Assembly (NCBI GenBank): GCA_034687125.1
Contig: JAQGBZ010000135.1
Span: 91,153-155,152, forward strand
Direction: 5' to 3'
Length of the DNA: 64,000 nt
Source of the DNA: Neelides folsomi
Lineage: Eukaryota; Arthropoda; Collembola; Neelipleona; Neelidae
The position numbers were made by a program, and so were the translations under genes. Below the pieces are notes generated by a model. That model saw only the letters and a list, made by a program, of their open reading frames with translations. It was not told the origin of the DNA and made no database searches. This document shows, piece by piece, positions 38,901 through 51,430 of the stretch (position 1 is its first letter; each line of letters starts with the position of its first letter).

Positions 38901-40490
38901 CCTCCTTTTAGGAAAGTATGCACCCTATTCATTATTCCATTGCATTCCTCACAATTACAAACTAGGTGTATCTAAACCTAAGTAAGCGTGTGAGGAATAA
39001 GTTTTTGAAAATCAATAATAGTTTCCAAACCCTTGACATTATATTATATATATACACTTAGGTATTATCTTCACTTCATTGATCAGTGTTAATAAGATGG
39101 GATTTAAAATCTCCTTAACTCACGTTCTCGGAATGAGGGACTCAGGAGTTGTATGCTGAGACTGTTTTGGAGTTAAGCCTTTTTGGCATTTTCGAGGTAT
39201 TCTCTAACTCGGTTTGACGAAGAGCTTTATTGACTGACTGAGTGAGACCTCTGACTCCTCATTTCTACTTCTCATTCTCCCAAGAAGGTCGCGTAATAGG
39301 AAGAAAGTCTCGCAATTTCCTTGCTTAATAATGCATTGGGCGATAAGCAGAGAGACAAAAGTTCTTCCCACTTTTCTTTATTTCCTTCCTCATTTACATT
39401 TCTGGACCATTCCTTTTGCATAAATATAAGGCCTATTAGAGCATAATGGAACTGGAAATTTAAAAGAGCTTCAATAAAAGAGGAATCTCCTCGTTCCTGT
39501 TGGAAATCCTAATCCTCATCATAAGTAGTTGCCAGTTAAACCTCCGTTGTCTTTCCCTTAATTCCTTCATTGGCATTTGACTCATAGATAATGCAATTAT
39601 CGTTAAATATCCAATTGTTAAAAGTTTCCCAAACATTGTGAAATTTAATTATTATAGCTCTTCAATTTTCTTCATCCAGCCTCTGGCTTCAAGAGTTGAT
39701 AAAAAGAAAGAATTATTAATACCACATCGAAGGCTCAAAAGGTATATTATGTATACATATTTCTATCGTTTTAAAAGCTAACAATAAGTGATGATTGATG
39801 ATGAGTTTGTGAGAAATGGGTAAATAATTTGTTTGCATGTCAGAGACGTTAATCGAGCCCTCATTGCTCATTTCCTTCTAAGCAACTTAATTGCCAATTG
39901 AGACATGTTGAATGAAGGCTCATTGAATTTTATCATGCTGAAGTTGATTCAACTAGTACAATACCATTAGTATTAGTATATTATATAATACTCCATAATA
40001 TACCTGAGATAGTTCATCTTTATTTTTCTCAAGAAAACAAGAAATTGAAAATTTTAAAATCCAAACATGTATAACATATGAAAAAACTTTTATTGTAAAT
40101 ATCAGTAGGTAATAGTTTCAGCAATACTTAAACTTTTTACTTTACATGTCTAATCGCTACCATAAACTCAAAGTGGTCCTTTAACCTTTCTAACTTTAAA
40201 ATAGAATTCACTTGATTTCACTCAAACAAACCATTAGATATTTCACGAACTTTGCAGTGTTGCAAATTAATCCGATTGTTTTAAGTCCTTTAGTAATCAT
40301 TTCAATATTACGACTCCTATCAATCAGAGTCAAGCATATTAAAAAATGTAATTGGTACCTAGCTAACCAAAAGTATATAAAAGTATACTGCTTATAATTT
40401 ATCTCAAGGCAATTTATTTGAGCGTGGACATAAAACAGAATAAATTCCAATATTTTGCAAATTTAACTTAAATTAAAATTATTTTGCAAA
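35961..40490. other. Intergenic DNA, no gene seen
   Basis: AT-rich with patches of more even composition (36540-36800, 37130-37600, 39100-39700). No frame over 60 codons is convincing except low-complexity ones near 40208-40450. No RNA gene recognised. Confidence 0.5.
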
Positions 40491-40499
40491 GGTTAATTT

Positions 40500-41700
40500 G
40501 CGCTAAAAGGTAGGGAGTTATTAAGTGAGGAAGAGAAAGTGGGCTAAGACGGCAGCAGGGGAGTTTTCTAAAAGCCTAAATCCCTTTATTAATAATTCTT
40601 ACCTCGTCCTTATTATAAGTCCCGTGGAAATCAATTCCGAGGTTTATCCATACACTTTGCCGGAAGGATCACTCGTCAGTTTGGCCAACTGCATTAGTAT
40701 TGAAGGTGATTAGTACGTTCTACAAAGAAACGTGTTCTTCACGAACATTATGAAATCTCTTTAGAGAAAAGAAGAGTCGTGAGAGTCTTCCTTTCTATTT
40801 TATTAGAAAATTGCCTTGCGGCCAGAAGGAAAAAGGTGGCTTTCACATAAGAACAAACTGAATTGGAGGGAGTATTTACTAATGTGGTCGAGAGATCTCC
40901 GTTCTCAATTTAGCACAAACGGAAACTGTGAAGGGAATTTCTCCGTCGCTCTCTGACCATTCCTATTTACATGCTTCCACTCATGCACACTCATCATCAG
41001 GTTCGCACATTCCCCTGAAGCCCTCATATATCGCAATTCTGAAACAAAGGAGGACATATAATACCATACAGGTAAAAGGCAAAACACACAATGTAACATT
41101 CAATACAAATTATTTACTACTTACTATTTGAAGAAGCATGAAAAGTAATTGAATGTGTGGACAGCGAACCAAACCATGGTCCATTCCAAACAATGCGTAG
41201 GAAATGGGACTTACTCTCTCAAATGCTTCTTCTTTTGCCCCGAACCTCCTCACACTTTGCAGCTTCCGCTGTTCCTCAACTCTCGAGAGAATGAGAGAGA
41301 GGGGAAATTGGGGAAAGTGGATTGATGAGCAGCAGCGGGGAGCAGTTCGGCTTGGTGTGGTGAAGAGTCGACTGAGCGGGAAGCACAAGGAAACCACCGC
41401 TTTTCCTCTTCCCCGGCGCAATCTTCGTTCACGATGTTTGAGGTCGTCCTTCTGGACAGTGCTTCATCTTCAACTAAATCTGACTGTATATCCTCCCATA
41501 CGACCCGAGAACATTCCAATTAAACTCTTAAGAACTCCTTTGCCACTTTCTCCAAAACTCATGAAGCTCATTTATTTAGGGCACACCTTTCCGAATCAAT
41601 CTTCCTCTCCCAGTCACTTCAAAGAAACACTTGAGGTCCAGAATATTGAAATTCCTCTTGATTCACTCACGTGGATTTTAATTCCAAGCTGAATCGGACA
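40500..41700. other. GC-richer island with long but unsupported frames
   Basis: Contains a 162-codon plus-strand frame from a true ATG (41204-41692) and minus-strand frames of 103 and 89 codons over the same bases. The plus-strand translation has no recognisable family, signal or repeat. A GAGA-like run (CTCGAGAGAATGAGAGAGAG) lies at 41281-41300. Open frames on both strands suggest composition rather than selection for protein. Confidence 0.3.
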
Positions 41701-42590
41701 TAGAATACCAAAATATTAACGTTAAGTACCATTTAAATATGGCATGAAAGATTTATATTAATGTATTACATACATGTATGCAATATATGTACTGTGTGCA
41801 TACCACTTCAATATAAACCCAATGTGTAAATATCTAAATATCCACCATTTATATCCAAGATATACTACCTTGGCCGAATATTTTTACACCTAAATCTAAT
41901 GTTAGTTTGCTAGACAAGAATGTAATATCAGATGAACCCGATGCTTTTCAATGTTCAAGAATTTCTCGATATGAATACACATGTCAACTCGTGTACAATG
42001 TAATTGATATGAATCTTTGTCTTACAGTACATAACTGCAATACTATCTATATAGTACTTATAGAATATTAATATTTACAAATTAGATACTACCATAGATA
42101 ATACACGGTAAGCCGAAATACGTTAAAGAATTATTTTAAATAAGTCATTCCATCATATTCATAAAGTATATACTGTTACCACAAAATTAATTTTAAAGTA
42201 AAAGGCGTTTTAAAATATTAATTAACACTGTTTTACCATTTTAATTAAACCTGAATTTTAAACAAATCAATATTACTAATGTTTACTTGAAGGACGACGT
42301 TTACGAGCAAGGTCTCACAGTAATAAAATATTAAATACTATTTAATATTTAATTATAAGAAATGCTGTGAGCACTGACAAAATAGGTCTTGTATAAAAAG
42401 CAATTAGTAAAAAAACATTGTATTACATTTGATATAGTATGTCTGCTAACGGCTATTAAAAAGATATTATTTACTCATAGGCAGTTACTTTAACTAAAAC
42501 CCTTCTGGATTATAATAAATTGTAACTGAATCCTGGGAAGTTTAAGTAATATTCTTTGATTAAATTTGGATCCGACATCATTACACCATT
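41701..42590. other. AT-rich intergenic DNA
   Basis: Low-complexity A/T DNA; apart from the small hairpin at 42314-42371 nothing was recognised. Confidence 0.5.
42314..42371. repeat. 58-bp hairpin
   Basis: Outer arms CTCACAG (42314-42320) and CTGTGAG (42365-42371) surround a perfect palindrome, AAATATTAAATA, one C, TATTTAATATTT (42326-42350). Function unknown; possible MITE remnant. Confidence 0.4.
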
Positions 42591-42599
42591 TGGTTTATG

Positions 42600-44260
42600 T
42601 GGAGTAAAATTAATGATGAGTGTGAGTTGGTATTTTTAAATTAAATTTTTGTTCCTTGACATTTCAAGACTCAAGAGAGAAGATGAGATTTAAAAAGGAA
42701 ACGTGATCTGAGATTGGCAGCCTTACATTTATGTCCTGCTATTTATTTGAAGAGAAAGCTCGTGTCGAGTGGAGTTGTGTAATTGCGGGTGAGAGTGAGG
42801 CGTCGAAATGCCTCATGATGATGAGGATCAACGTTGGCTTAGTTAAGGAGCCGTAGAGGGAAAGAAGCGTCTTCCTCATTTCATGGCCTGAGTGGCTCTT
42901 TTACGGCTTCAACCTTCCCATCATTGCCTTCCAATCAATAGATCCTCCCAAGGTCCTTTCAGCCCAAAGTGGGAAGAGGGGGAATTCAACATTTTCTCCA
43001 GAGCCAATTTGAAAGTCATTTGAGGGAGTATAATGAGGGGTCCTATGCAGAAGACGGAGGATTTTGAGAGCAGGTGGAAAATCAGGGGCTCATTTCCAAA
43101 GTCCCGTCGTCGACCTCCTTCAATCTAATCCCGAAAAGAAAATGGATGAGCGGGGCACATAAAAGACCAGGAGCACTTTCCTCATTGAATAAGACATTCG
43201 AGTGGATTGAGAGACCAAGTTTCCATTTGTTCGGGGTCTCGGAGTCGGAGTCTGTCGCGCTGCTCATGTTCCGTCTTCCCACTGACTTTGGACGGAAATA
43301 TGGGAGAGTTTCCTCAGAGCAGATGTAAAGGACAAAACGAAACCACCATTCCGTATTCCGACTCTGTCACGAACATTTCCCTAAAATTCCCAATGCGACT
43401 TGCATAAAGAGATCTCGTCACAAGAGAATCCTTTCACCGCCGCCTCCCTTCGACATAAAAGAAACTTGAGGGCTTCTACGAGGAATTTACAGTTTACCCA
43501 ATTTAGCCCTTCCTATGTATCCCATACATTGGGTAATTAACAAGAACAATTCGAAACTCTCTGTCGCCCTACAAATCCCAGAGTGTCAAGATGTTTAGAA
43601 AATATTTTACTTTAATGTCATCAAATTACACTTTATGTTCCCATTTCCTTTGAATATAAAGGGATTGGGCGTTGGGCATTTCTCCTCGTCATTGGCTCAG
43701 GTCTCTGTGGATCCATTTTAAATGAACAGTTCCCAAACATCCTTGTTTCATGTCGAAGAGACTTGAGTCAATAACTTCAAATTCACCAATGTCTCAATCC
43801 TTTGAATGAGAAAAATTGGAATGGAAGCAGAATAAGAAAACCTCTCGTTAATATTTACCTCGATTTGAGAAAAGGTAAAAGTAGGAGGAAGATGGTGTAA
43901 ACTTTCTTCATTTAAATATTCATATGGGGTCTGGAGAAGATAAGGAAATTCGATATGGGGAAGATATACACACTCAACACTATATTGTACACCGATGTAA
44001 AAAATTCCGATCGTACAATAAAAGTTTTCTAAAGGGAACAGCGACCTTTTAATGTATAGTAGATATTTATCTTTCTCTCCCAATTCCCACACAGGTTCTC
44101 CTCAGCCCATTCTCCGCCGAGCGACTGCTCTACATTTTAAGCGTATCGCATTCGATATCCACCAAATTTCCACGTTTCGCCCTGTGGCTCATGAGACTCA
44201 ATGCCACCACATTAAGAGCTTATTTGACAAATACGAAATTTTATTCCATATAAATATATA
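42600..44260. other. GC-richer island without a recognisable gene
   Basis: Mixed-composition, non-repetitive DNA. Overlapping frames occur on both strands (43074-43328 plus, 43748-44092 minus) without family motifs. Candidate regulatory or non-coding transcribed DNA. Confidence 0.3.
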
Positions 44261-46615
44261 ATAAATACTTTCATATCTCACAAGAACTGAGGTTCAAAAA
44301 AACCCAATTAAATATCAATATTTGTAATTGATAAGTTCCTAAGTGCTTGTCTTCATTATTAGGCCATTTCTTATTATATATGATTACAACCAATAAGTAA
44401 AAGTCATTTCGAATTTTGGCATGACGAAGGAAAATGAGTAAATAATAAAACAATTCGCATGTTGGAAAGATGTGAAAACTACTTCTAGATTTGAGACCTC
44501 ACATTTTAGATAAAATTAATTTAGCTTTATTTCATTTCTAACTTTCAAAGGTTTAACTCAATTCAATGAATCACTCAACTTTGTACAATCAAAGTTCATT
44601 TTTTATCCTTCAATTGAATTTCCATTAGTTTCTAAATTCGATGCTAATGAAAACAATTTAGTATTTTCTTTATTAATTTATTAATTAAAAAAAATACAGT
44701 GATAACGAGTTTTATTTAATTTGATTTTTTTTTCAATTTGATTCAGTCTGAGTTTTTAAATTGGGTAATTTATAAGCAGTGTTGTTTGAAAAAAAGATTT
44801 AGATTTGAGTAGATAAAATATAAAATTGAAATAAAGTCAGTCCAATGTTTGCTCTTTCTTTAACGAAATCAAAAGGAAATGGCTTTGTATTTCGCAGTTT
44901 CCCCTGAAAATCCAAACAAAAACTTTGTACCTCGAAAATAATGGTTTCCTCTGTTGACTGTTGAAGCTTTCAAATCTTCTGCTTTTACTCTTAACAACAA
45001 TCATTCTATTCTAATTACGCTTTGTCTTGATTAAAAAATTATTATGTATTGCTATTTATTCACCCCAAAGCAGATTTATATTTTAGACAAACGACAATGT
45101 AAACTTTAATTCTGCTGTAGATTTGAATAAAGAATCGGTTGAATTTGTGAATATATTTGAATTTTCCATATCTAGCCTACGAATAAGTTTATTGAAACCA
45201 TATCAGATCTTACTTATTCAATTGGAATTTTAATTATTAAATTAGTTACATTAGGTGTTATATAACGAAATAAGCATTGATGATTGACGAGATTAATGCC
45301 GTACATGGGAGTTTTTCCCCATTATCAATGTCAATATCTAGAATCCTCCGGACGTCATGGAATTGATGGGATCTCGAGAAGAACCTTTTTACAAAAGTCA
45401 AAGTGAATAAAAGATCACTTCCCATGCACTATTTGCAAATGAGATAAGGCAAGTTAATTGCTAATCTTATTACAATCTGGTTTCACTTCTTTTTCATACT
45501 TAATTTTATATGTACTTAATTCTTTTAACCTTTACTGATATAACCGAATTTCTCTCAAATGCATCATCATGTCAACCTCAAACCGGATACAAGAATGAAT
45601 GGACAATTTTTACTATCTTTTGTATTTTGGATAGTCTTGTAAATATGTTTTAAATTAAACGGTTTTCACACTTCACTGTACACTTTATTTTTATGGAATT
45701 ATTAGTAATAAATAACTAATAACAATCCTTTATAGCGCCGTACTTTGGTTAAACAAACTTTTTGACATTTCATTATTATAGTTATCAGCGCAAGGCTTGA
45801 ATTTATTACAGGTAATTATTAAAAGTTCACTAATTTTTTTTGACTAGTGTCACAGGTGTTTTGATAGTTAGTACGAAGCTGAACATCAAATGGTTTCTAA
45901 TTCTAACAACAGGTTCAAATAGGTACTTATGTATATGTATAGTATATCAGTACATAAACATGTACCTTCATATTAATTATTGATAAATTCGGATGTGCAC
46001 AAAAGGATAATTTATATCATTTTATAATGTAATTTTGGCCAAAATACATATTTTAGCCAACAACCCCTTTCCAACATTGTGACGTACACATTAACATTTA
46101 TTTTTAAATGGGAATTGTTTCCTAAATATCTATATTTAATTTTGTATGTTTACCTTCCTGCCTAATAGCAAATTGTTTTAGCATGAAGCATCATATTACA
46201 TAGAAAAATGGAAATATTTTAGGTAAAACCCTAAAATTCATGTTCTATCCTTCCATCAACTTTGTTCGTTTCTTATGTTTGAATTCAAAAGAAATTCAAT
46301 ACATCAGACATGAACTTGAAAGGGGGAGGGAAAAAACAAATTCTCGATACTGACAATGAATGAAACATATTTAAGTATGTTTAGTAAAATAGTGAAGGTT
46401 GTCCATTGATTTGTTTCATTTTTTGACCTTTCTTTATTAAGTGCTCGGGTCGGACTTTATTCTTCAACTAAAGAGTTGACTCTATTACAATTACCTACGT
46501 GGCCGTGACTCAAGTCATAAATTATAAAACTACAAGGGGTTTCATGCCTATAATATATTATATTCAATTTGTGCGTGCTTATTATATTAATCGTAAGTTT
46601 ACATTATTTTAAGGG
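44261..46615. other. AT-rich intergenic DNA, nothing recognised
   Basis: No plausible exon or RNA gene was seen on either strand. Confidence 0.5.
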
Positions 46616-46619
46616 TTGA

Positions 46620-47540
46620 TCGATTCTTCCCTAGATTGAGAATTAAAGAGTTGTGGGTTCTAAATTGTTCCATGGTATTTCCTATTTCTATTTCCTATCG
46701 GACGCGAAGTTCCTGAGAGCCGAAGCTAATAAGGAGGCGAGGGAATAGATGAATTCTGGAAACTGAATGAGACATAGTTAAGGATAAGTATGTAAGTATA
46801 TAGTGAAGGCTGTCAAAGATTGCCGAAAGGATTTGAGGGATTCCTTGTCTAACCCAATTGACAGAACGACTTTTGTCTATTGATGGTTAAGGCAATAATA
46901 CGATGTTGGGGAAGTTGGGGGATCGTGAAGGCGACGTAAATAAGGATGAAATTCAATGAATGTGCGTACGAGTAAAAAACTAATATAGATCTGTGGGTGG
47001 GAAATTCCCATTGGGAATTGTGAGAATTATGAGAAGAATGGTCGAAGAATGCGGGTCGAGGATATTGAGGCGGCTATCGATGAGTTTAAACTTCTCCTCA
47101 GCACATCAAAACTGTCGCGAGATAATAAAATAGTTGTTTTTGGACCGAGGGGACGGTGGAAGTGCGGCGTTGGGTGAAAAAGACGTTTTTGAAGAGAAAA
47201 AAGATCCTGAGTCGGCCGGGAAGAAAATTAAAGAGCTTTGACTTTCGATTGCTTTGTTGAAGAACAGCGAGGGGTCAAATGGAACCTTAAATCATTTGGG
47301 ACTACCTTGAACAAATATCAGCTCGCCAGCACATTCCTGATGAATCTTTCATAAAGTGGCTCGGACCTGACCCAAAACCTCCCAAGGAACCTCTTTGATA
47401 ATGAGCCCTTTTTGCATTGAATAACTATCCACACCATGTAACCTCAGCAGTTATCTTCAACCTAAATTCAACCCGCCCTGTAGTCTTTCCCTTCCTCTTG
47501 TTTTCCCATTCTTATCTAGATACAAATTTGTAAGACTAAC
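46620..47540. other. GC-richer island without a recognisable gene
   Basis: Mixed-composition sequence, notably purine-rich on the plus strand at 46700-47260. No frame longer than 60 codons inside the richest part, so coding is unlikely. Confidence 0.3.
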
Positions 47541-48059
47541 ACTTCCCCATCCAACCCGTGGCTTTGATGTATTATCGACTTGAACAATAAGTTTAACATG
47601 TATTGTATTCCTTGGAGGATTACCACTAGTATAAAATATGAACAAAATGAAATTGGCTTTTATTGGTATAAAACCCAAATGACAAATACTCAATACAAGT
47701 TCGTTTAATGTCATAAAAAAATGTTAAAAGTATACGAGTCTAAAACCTTGTTTACTACAAACACTAACTACCAAGTATTCATTAGTATGGGTAAAAAATA
47801 TTATTAATAGTATGTATTTTAAGCTTATTTTACAAGTTAAATCCCGTCTATATACATAGACGTTGCCTAATCTTAAAAATATTTTGGGTTTATAAAAAGT
47901 CGTGAGTCATTTAAGAGTTTATTTGTTAAAATAAACGTGTTATTTCTATAAAAGAATAATAAAACCTTTTTGCAACTTATAGTATTCCATTTATAAAGAC
48001 TTAGAAAATAATTAGAAATGCGCATTAAACGGCAGGGATACACGATACATACATCTTGT

Positions 48060-48920
48060 ACATACATGGATTTCTTAGTATTGCATTTGGAAAGGCCAAG
48101 TAATTAAGAGGATGTGAGAGATCCAAGAACTGAATGAACTATTTAAGGGATAATTCAAAAGTAACGTTAGTTTCCTTTTTCCACCTTCCCTTTAGAGTCA
48201 CTTCAAAGGAGGCGTGAAGGAACCGAAGAAGTGTCGAGAATAATTCAGCCATCCCAGTTTTTTGCACTATAAAAATCTCACGAAGAGAACCGTTGCTTTT
48301 TTCCTCGTTTTCTTAAATAAAATATAGGGCGGGTGTAAGGTGATTCGATTTTTCCCATTGAGACTCAGGTAGGGCACCCTGGGAAGTCTCGATAAAAAAA
48401 CCCGGTATTGGAATGAGTGAAGTTTTGGCGGGATCAAGGTGGTTGTCTTTTACGCCGCCCACACGTGTTCGGTTTCAGGAACCGTCAAAAGAATTCGAAT
48501 AAAGGAGGGAAATTGGACATTAAAACAATGTACAAAATTTTGTCCTCCTGATGTGCGGAAAGAGGCCGATTATTTGTTCCCCTTAATTGAATAATGAAGA
48601 ATTGAGAGGAGGAGATGAAGGAGGCGGAATTTTTTTCCTTCAATTGCCCAATTGTGGAAGGTAGGCCTCCCATGAGACACTTTTTTGCTCCTTTTAAAGA
48701 CCCATCAGTCAAGGCACGCTGGAGCCTCCTCCTCACTTCACAGGTCGCGTTGTGCAAAAAATGTCCCTAGTAAAGGGAGTGGACCATAAAAAGACAGTAG
48801 GTATAAAACAACATTAATGAAACCTCACCTGGAGCTCGGACCTCGGAAGACATCCCCTCCATTTCATTGCTCCAATTGAGGCCAACATCTATTTCCTAAA
48901 TTATTCTTTTGAATGAATTA
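48060..48920. other. GC-richer island without a recognisable gene
   Basis: One 90-codon minus-strand frame (48757-48485) without motifs. Otherwise closed in all frames. Candidate regulatory block. Confidence 0.3.
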
Positions 48921-49439
48921 TTGCCTATTGAGTTTATATGCCGTTAATTTTGAAGTAGTGAAAGTAGATTTATACTATATATATTGCTTCCACTTTAATG
49001 TGCTCCTAGACCCAAACCTTCTGAATTTTAAATAAAAAACTTTATCAATCTTCTTCCTTCTTTAGTACAAAGCTGAGGGCTCGTGCTTCCAATTAAGATC
49101 CTTTTCTACCCCATTTATTACCGGCAGTAAATGAGCTGTAACAACTATTGGGTTGTAGTATAAAAAATTAATCTAAATTATATAATTTGTCATTGTAAAG
49201 TAGGATATGATAAAACAAGGCAATAAAAACCATTTGATATGAATCATTTTGGAGAGTGGGAATTTTTCATGGCTAATTCCACAGACTGCATTTTGTACCT
49301 CTCTGTACATATATTATAAAAACAAATGAATGAAGTGAAGTTATTGTACTTCCAGTTATTTACTAGTGTTAATCATATCAGCATATTTATTATGGTTTAA
49401 TATTTATCAACATTACCATAAAAGTGTTAAGGTAGGAGT

Positions 49440-51430
49440 CGTGTAAAAACTAGCGTGTGAGAATGCACTAATGGTAAGGGCAAGTACGAAAACGAGTACT
49501 CAACAACCCCCATATACACAGTGTGTGTCTGTGAGGTATCTCATCTGTAGGATGTGGAACGACATTGCAGAAGGCCAAGAGAGGAAAAAAGCCCAAGTTG
49601 TGAATGAATGGGAGATATGTATGCCTATTCCGTTCTGTCATAATTACGTAAATTCGTTTGAGGATTGTAAAAACCCAGTTACCTTTCCTCTTTTTTACTA
49701 GGACACAGTGAGTGATGATGAGAAGGATGACGGCTCAGAAGTAGAGTGCGTCAACAGCGTCTCACTCAGTTTTCTTATGTAGGAACTTGGAAGGATGGGG
49801 GAGGAAAGAGAAAACAAAAGTTTCTTCATTGATGATCCATCATTGATCAGCCTACCTGCCTACTTATCTCTTTACATGGTATATAATAAATATGTACTTT
49901 TACTTATTTAAGTACACATCAAGGTAGGTATGTCCTCCGTGCATGGGCTAGGTACATTTCTTATCTGGTAATGAGAAGGTGAGGCCGAGGGAGCCGATGG
50001 GATAAACCTGAGTAACCCCTTATCCCATAAATTAATTAACAGGGAGATAAAAGAAATCTCCGAAATACATAAGGGAGTTCCAGTTCCACGAATAGTGACG
50101 GAGCAAATGGAAAGTAATAATGCAAACCATCCCTTTATATTCAAACCTGGGATCATCTCGACCTCATCAGTAACTGGCGCATGTTTGCCATTCAATTCCT
50201 CCATCCATCTTCGGTCCTATTCTCAACAACTCAACAATAACCCTCATTTATTAATCCATTTACAATACTTCCATTCCTGTTTTACAACTACGACACTTTA
50301 CGGAACTTCGATCTGTAAAATCCCATTTATTTTTTACATTTGCCGAAAAGCATCTAACAGGTAAATTGTTATACAAGTATGCACATGATAGTAGATGGTC
50401 GTTTACCTAAATTTATTTTAATAAATATTCATGAAGGTTGCAGTGGAGTAGACGCGGGAAAGTTAGTTTTAAAGAACTTGGCCAAACACGTTTGATTTAT
50501 TTCCTATTAAGGAAGATTGGAGCTGGCCAAATGGGAGGAAGTGGAACTGAGAAGCGATTGATTGAATTAGGAGAATAAAAGCCGAGGAATTCTGGTTCCT
50601 TGTCCATCTCATCATCAGTTAAGCCAGTATATGTTTCAGGACTGATGATAATATATTGTAAGAAATACATGCACTCTTGATGAATAGATGAAGAAACAGA
50701 AGCAGTTGAATGGATTCTCAGACAAATTTCCGAGAAAAACAGCTAGGGATCGTCTCCAGCTCTTCTTATCAAGGTGTAATTCTTGTATCAATAAGTGTAA
50801 TCAGCCAGTGGAACTTCCCCTCCCCCAATCCTTATGTATATTTTACATCCATGCAGAGTGGTCTTCTTTCCTTACCCCCATTCAGTTCCTCTCTCGGGGC
50901 GAAGGGATACGCGGTTCAAAGGCATCCTCATTATCCACTCAGGAGAAACGCACTGACGAATTGCAATCAAAGATTATTGCATATGCATGATCCCCATCAT
51001 GGAGAATGAAAAAAAAGATTTTTTACACGAGATGACTCGGGGAATCGCGGAGAGGAACAGAGGCCTCAACAATGGAGTAGTTCTCGGGAAACGGGCTCTA
51101 AGATGGTCAAAGGTATTATGGCCTTTGAATGTCGAGTTTCATCTGTTCCGCCCTACACTTTTATTAGCACAAGTGTGTATATGTCCACATACAAAGAAAT
51201 CATAATCCCTCACATCCCTTCCACTCTATTAGTGAAATCTTGAAGGAGTGGAGACAATCCTTTAAGACTATTAAATTTATAAGACACGGCAAGGTGGAAG
51301 AAAGGTCCAAGATTCCCCCTCTGGCCCTCACAATTAATTTAGGAAACACTAAACGTGTGGTGGAAGAAATGGCCATATTAATACTCCAATTCTCAAAAGT
51401 CCATTTAATCCTTTACCCTTAAAAGTATCT
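49440..51430. other. GC-richer patches without a recognisable gene
   Basis: Several 60-100-codon frames on both strands (for example 49908-50204 minus, 50688-50990 and 50710-51009 plus). The last two overlap in different frames and neither resembles a known protein. No consistent exon chain could be built. Confidence 0.3.

Noticed and set aside
41204-41692. 162-codon plus-strand frame
   Set aside because: Not kept as a CDS: the protein has no recognisable feature and antisense frames of 89-103 codons cover the same bases. Mentioned only as an island.
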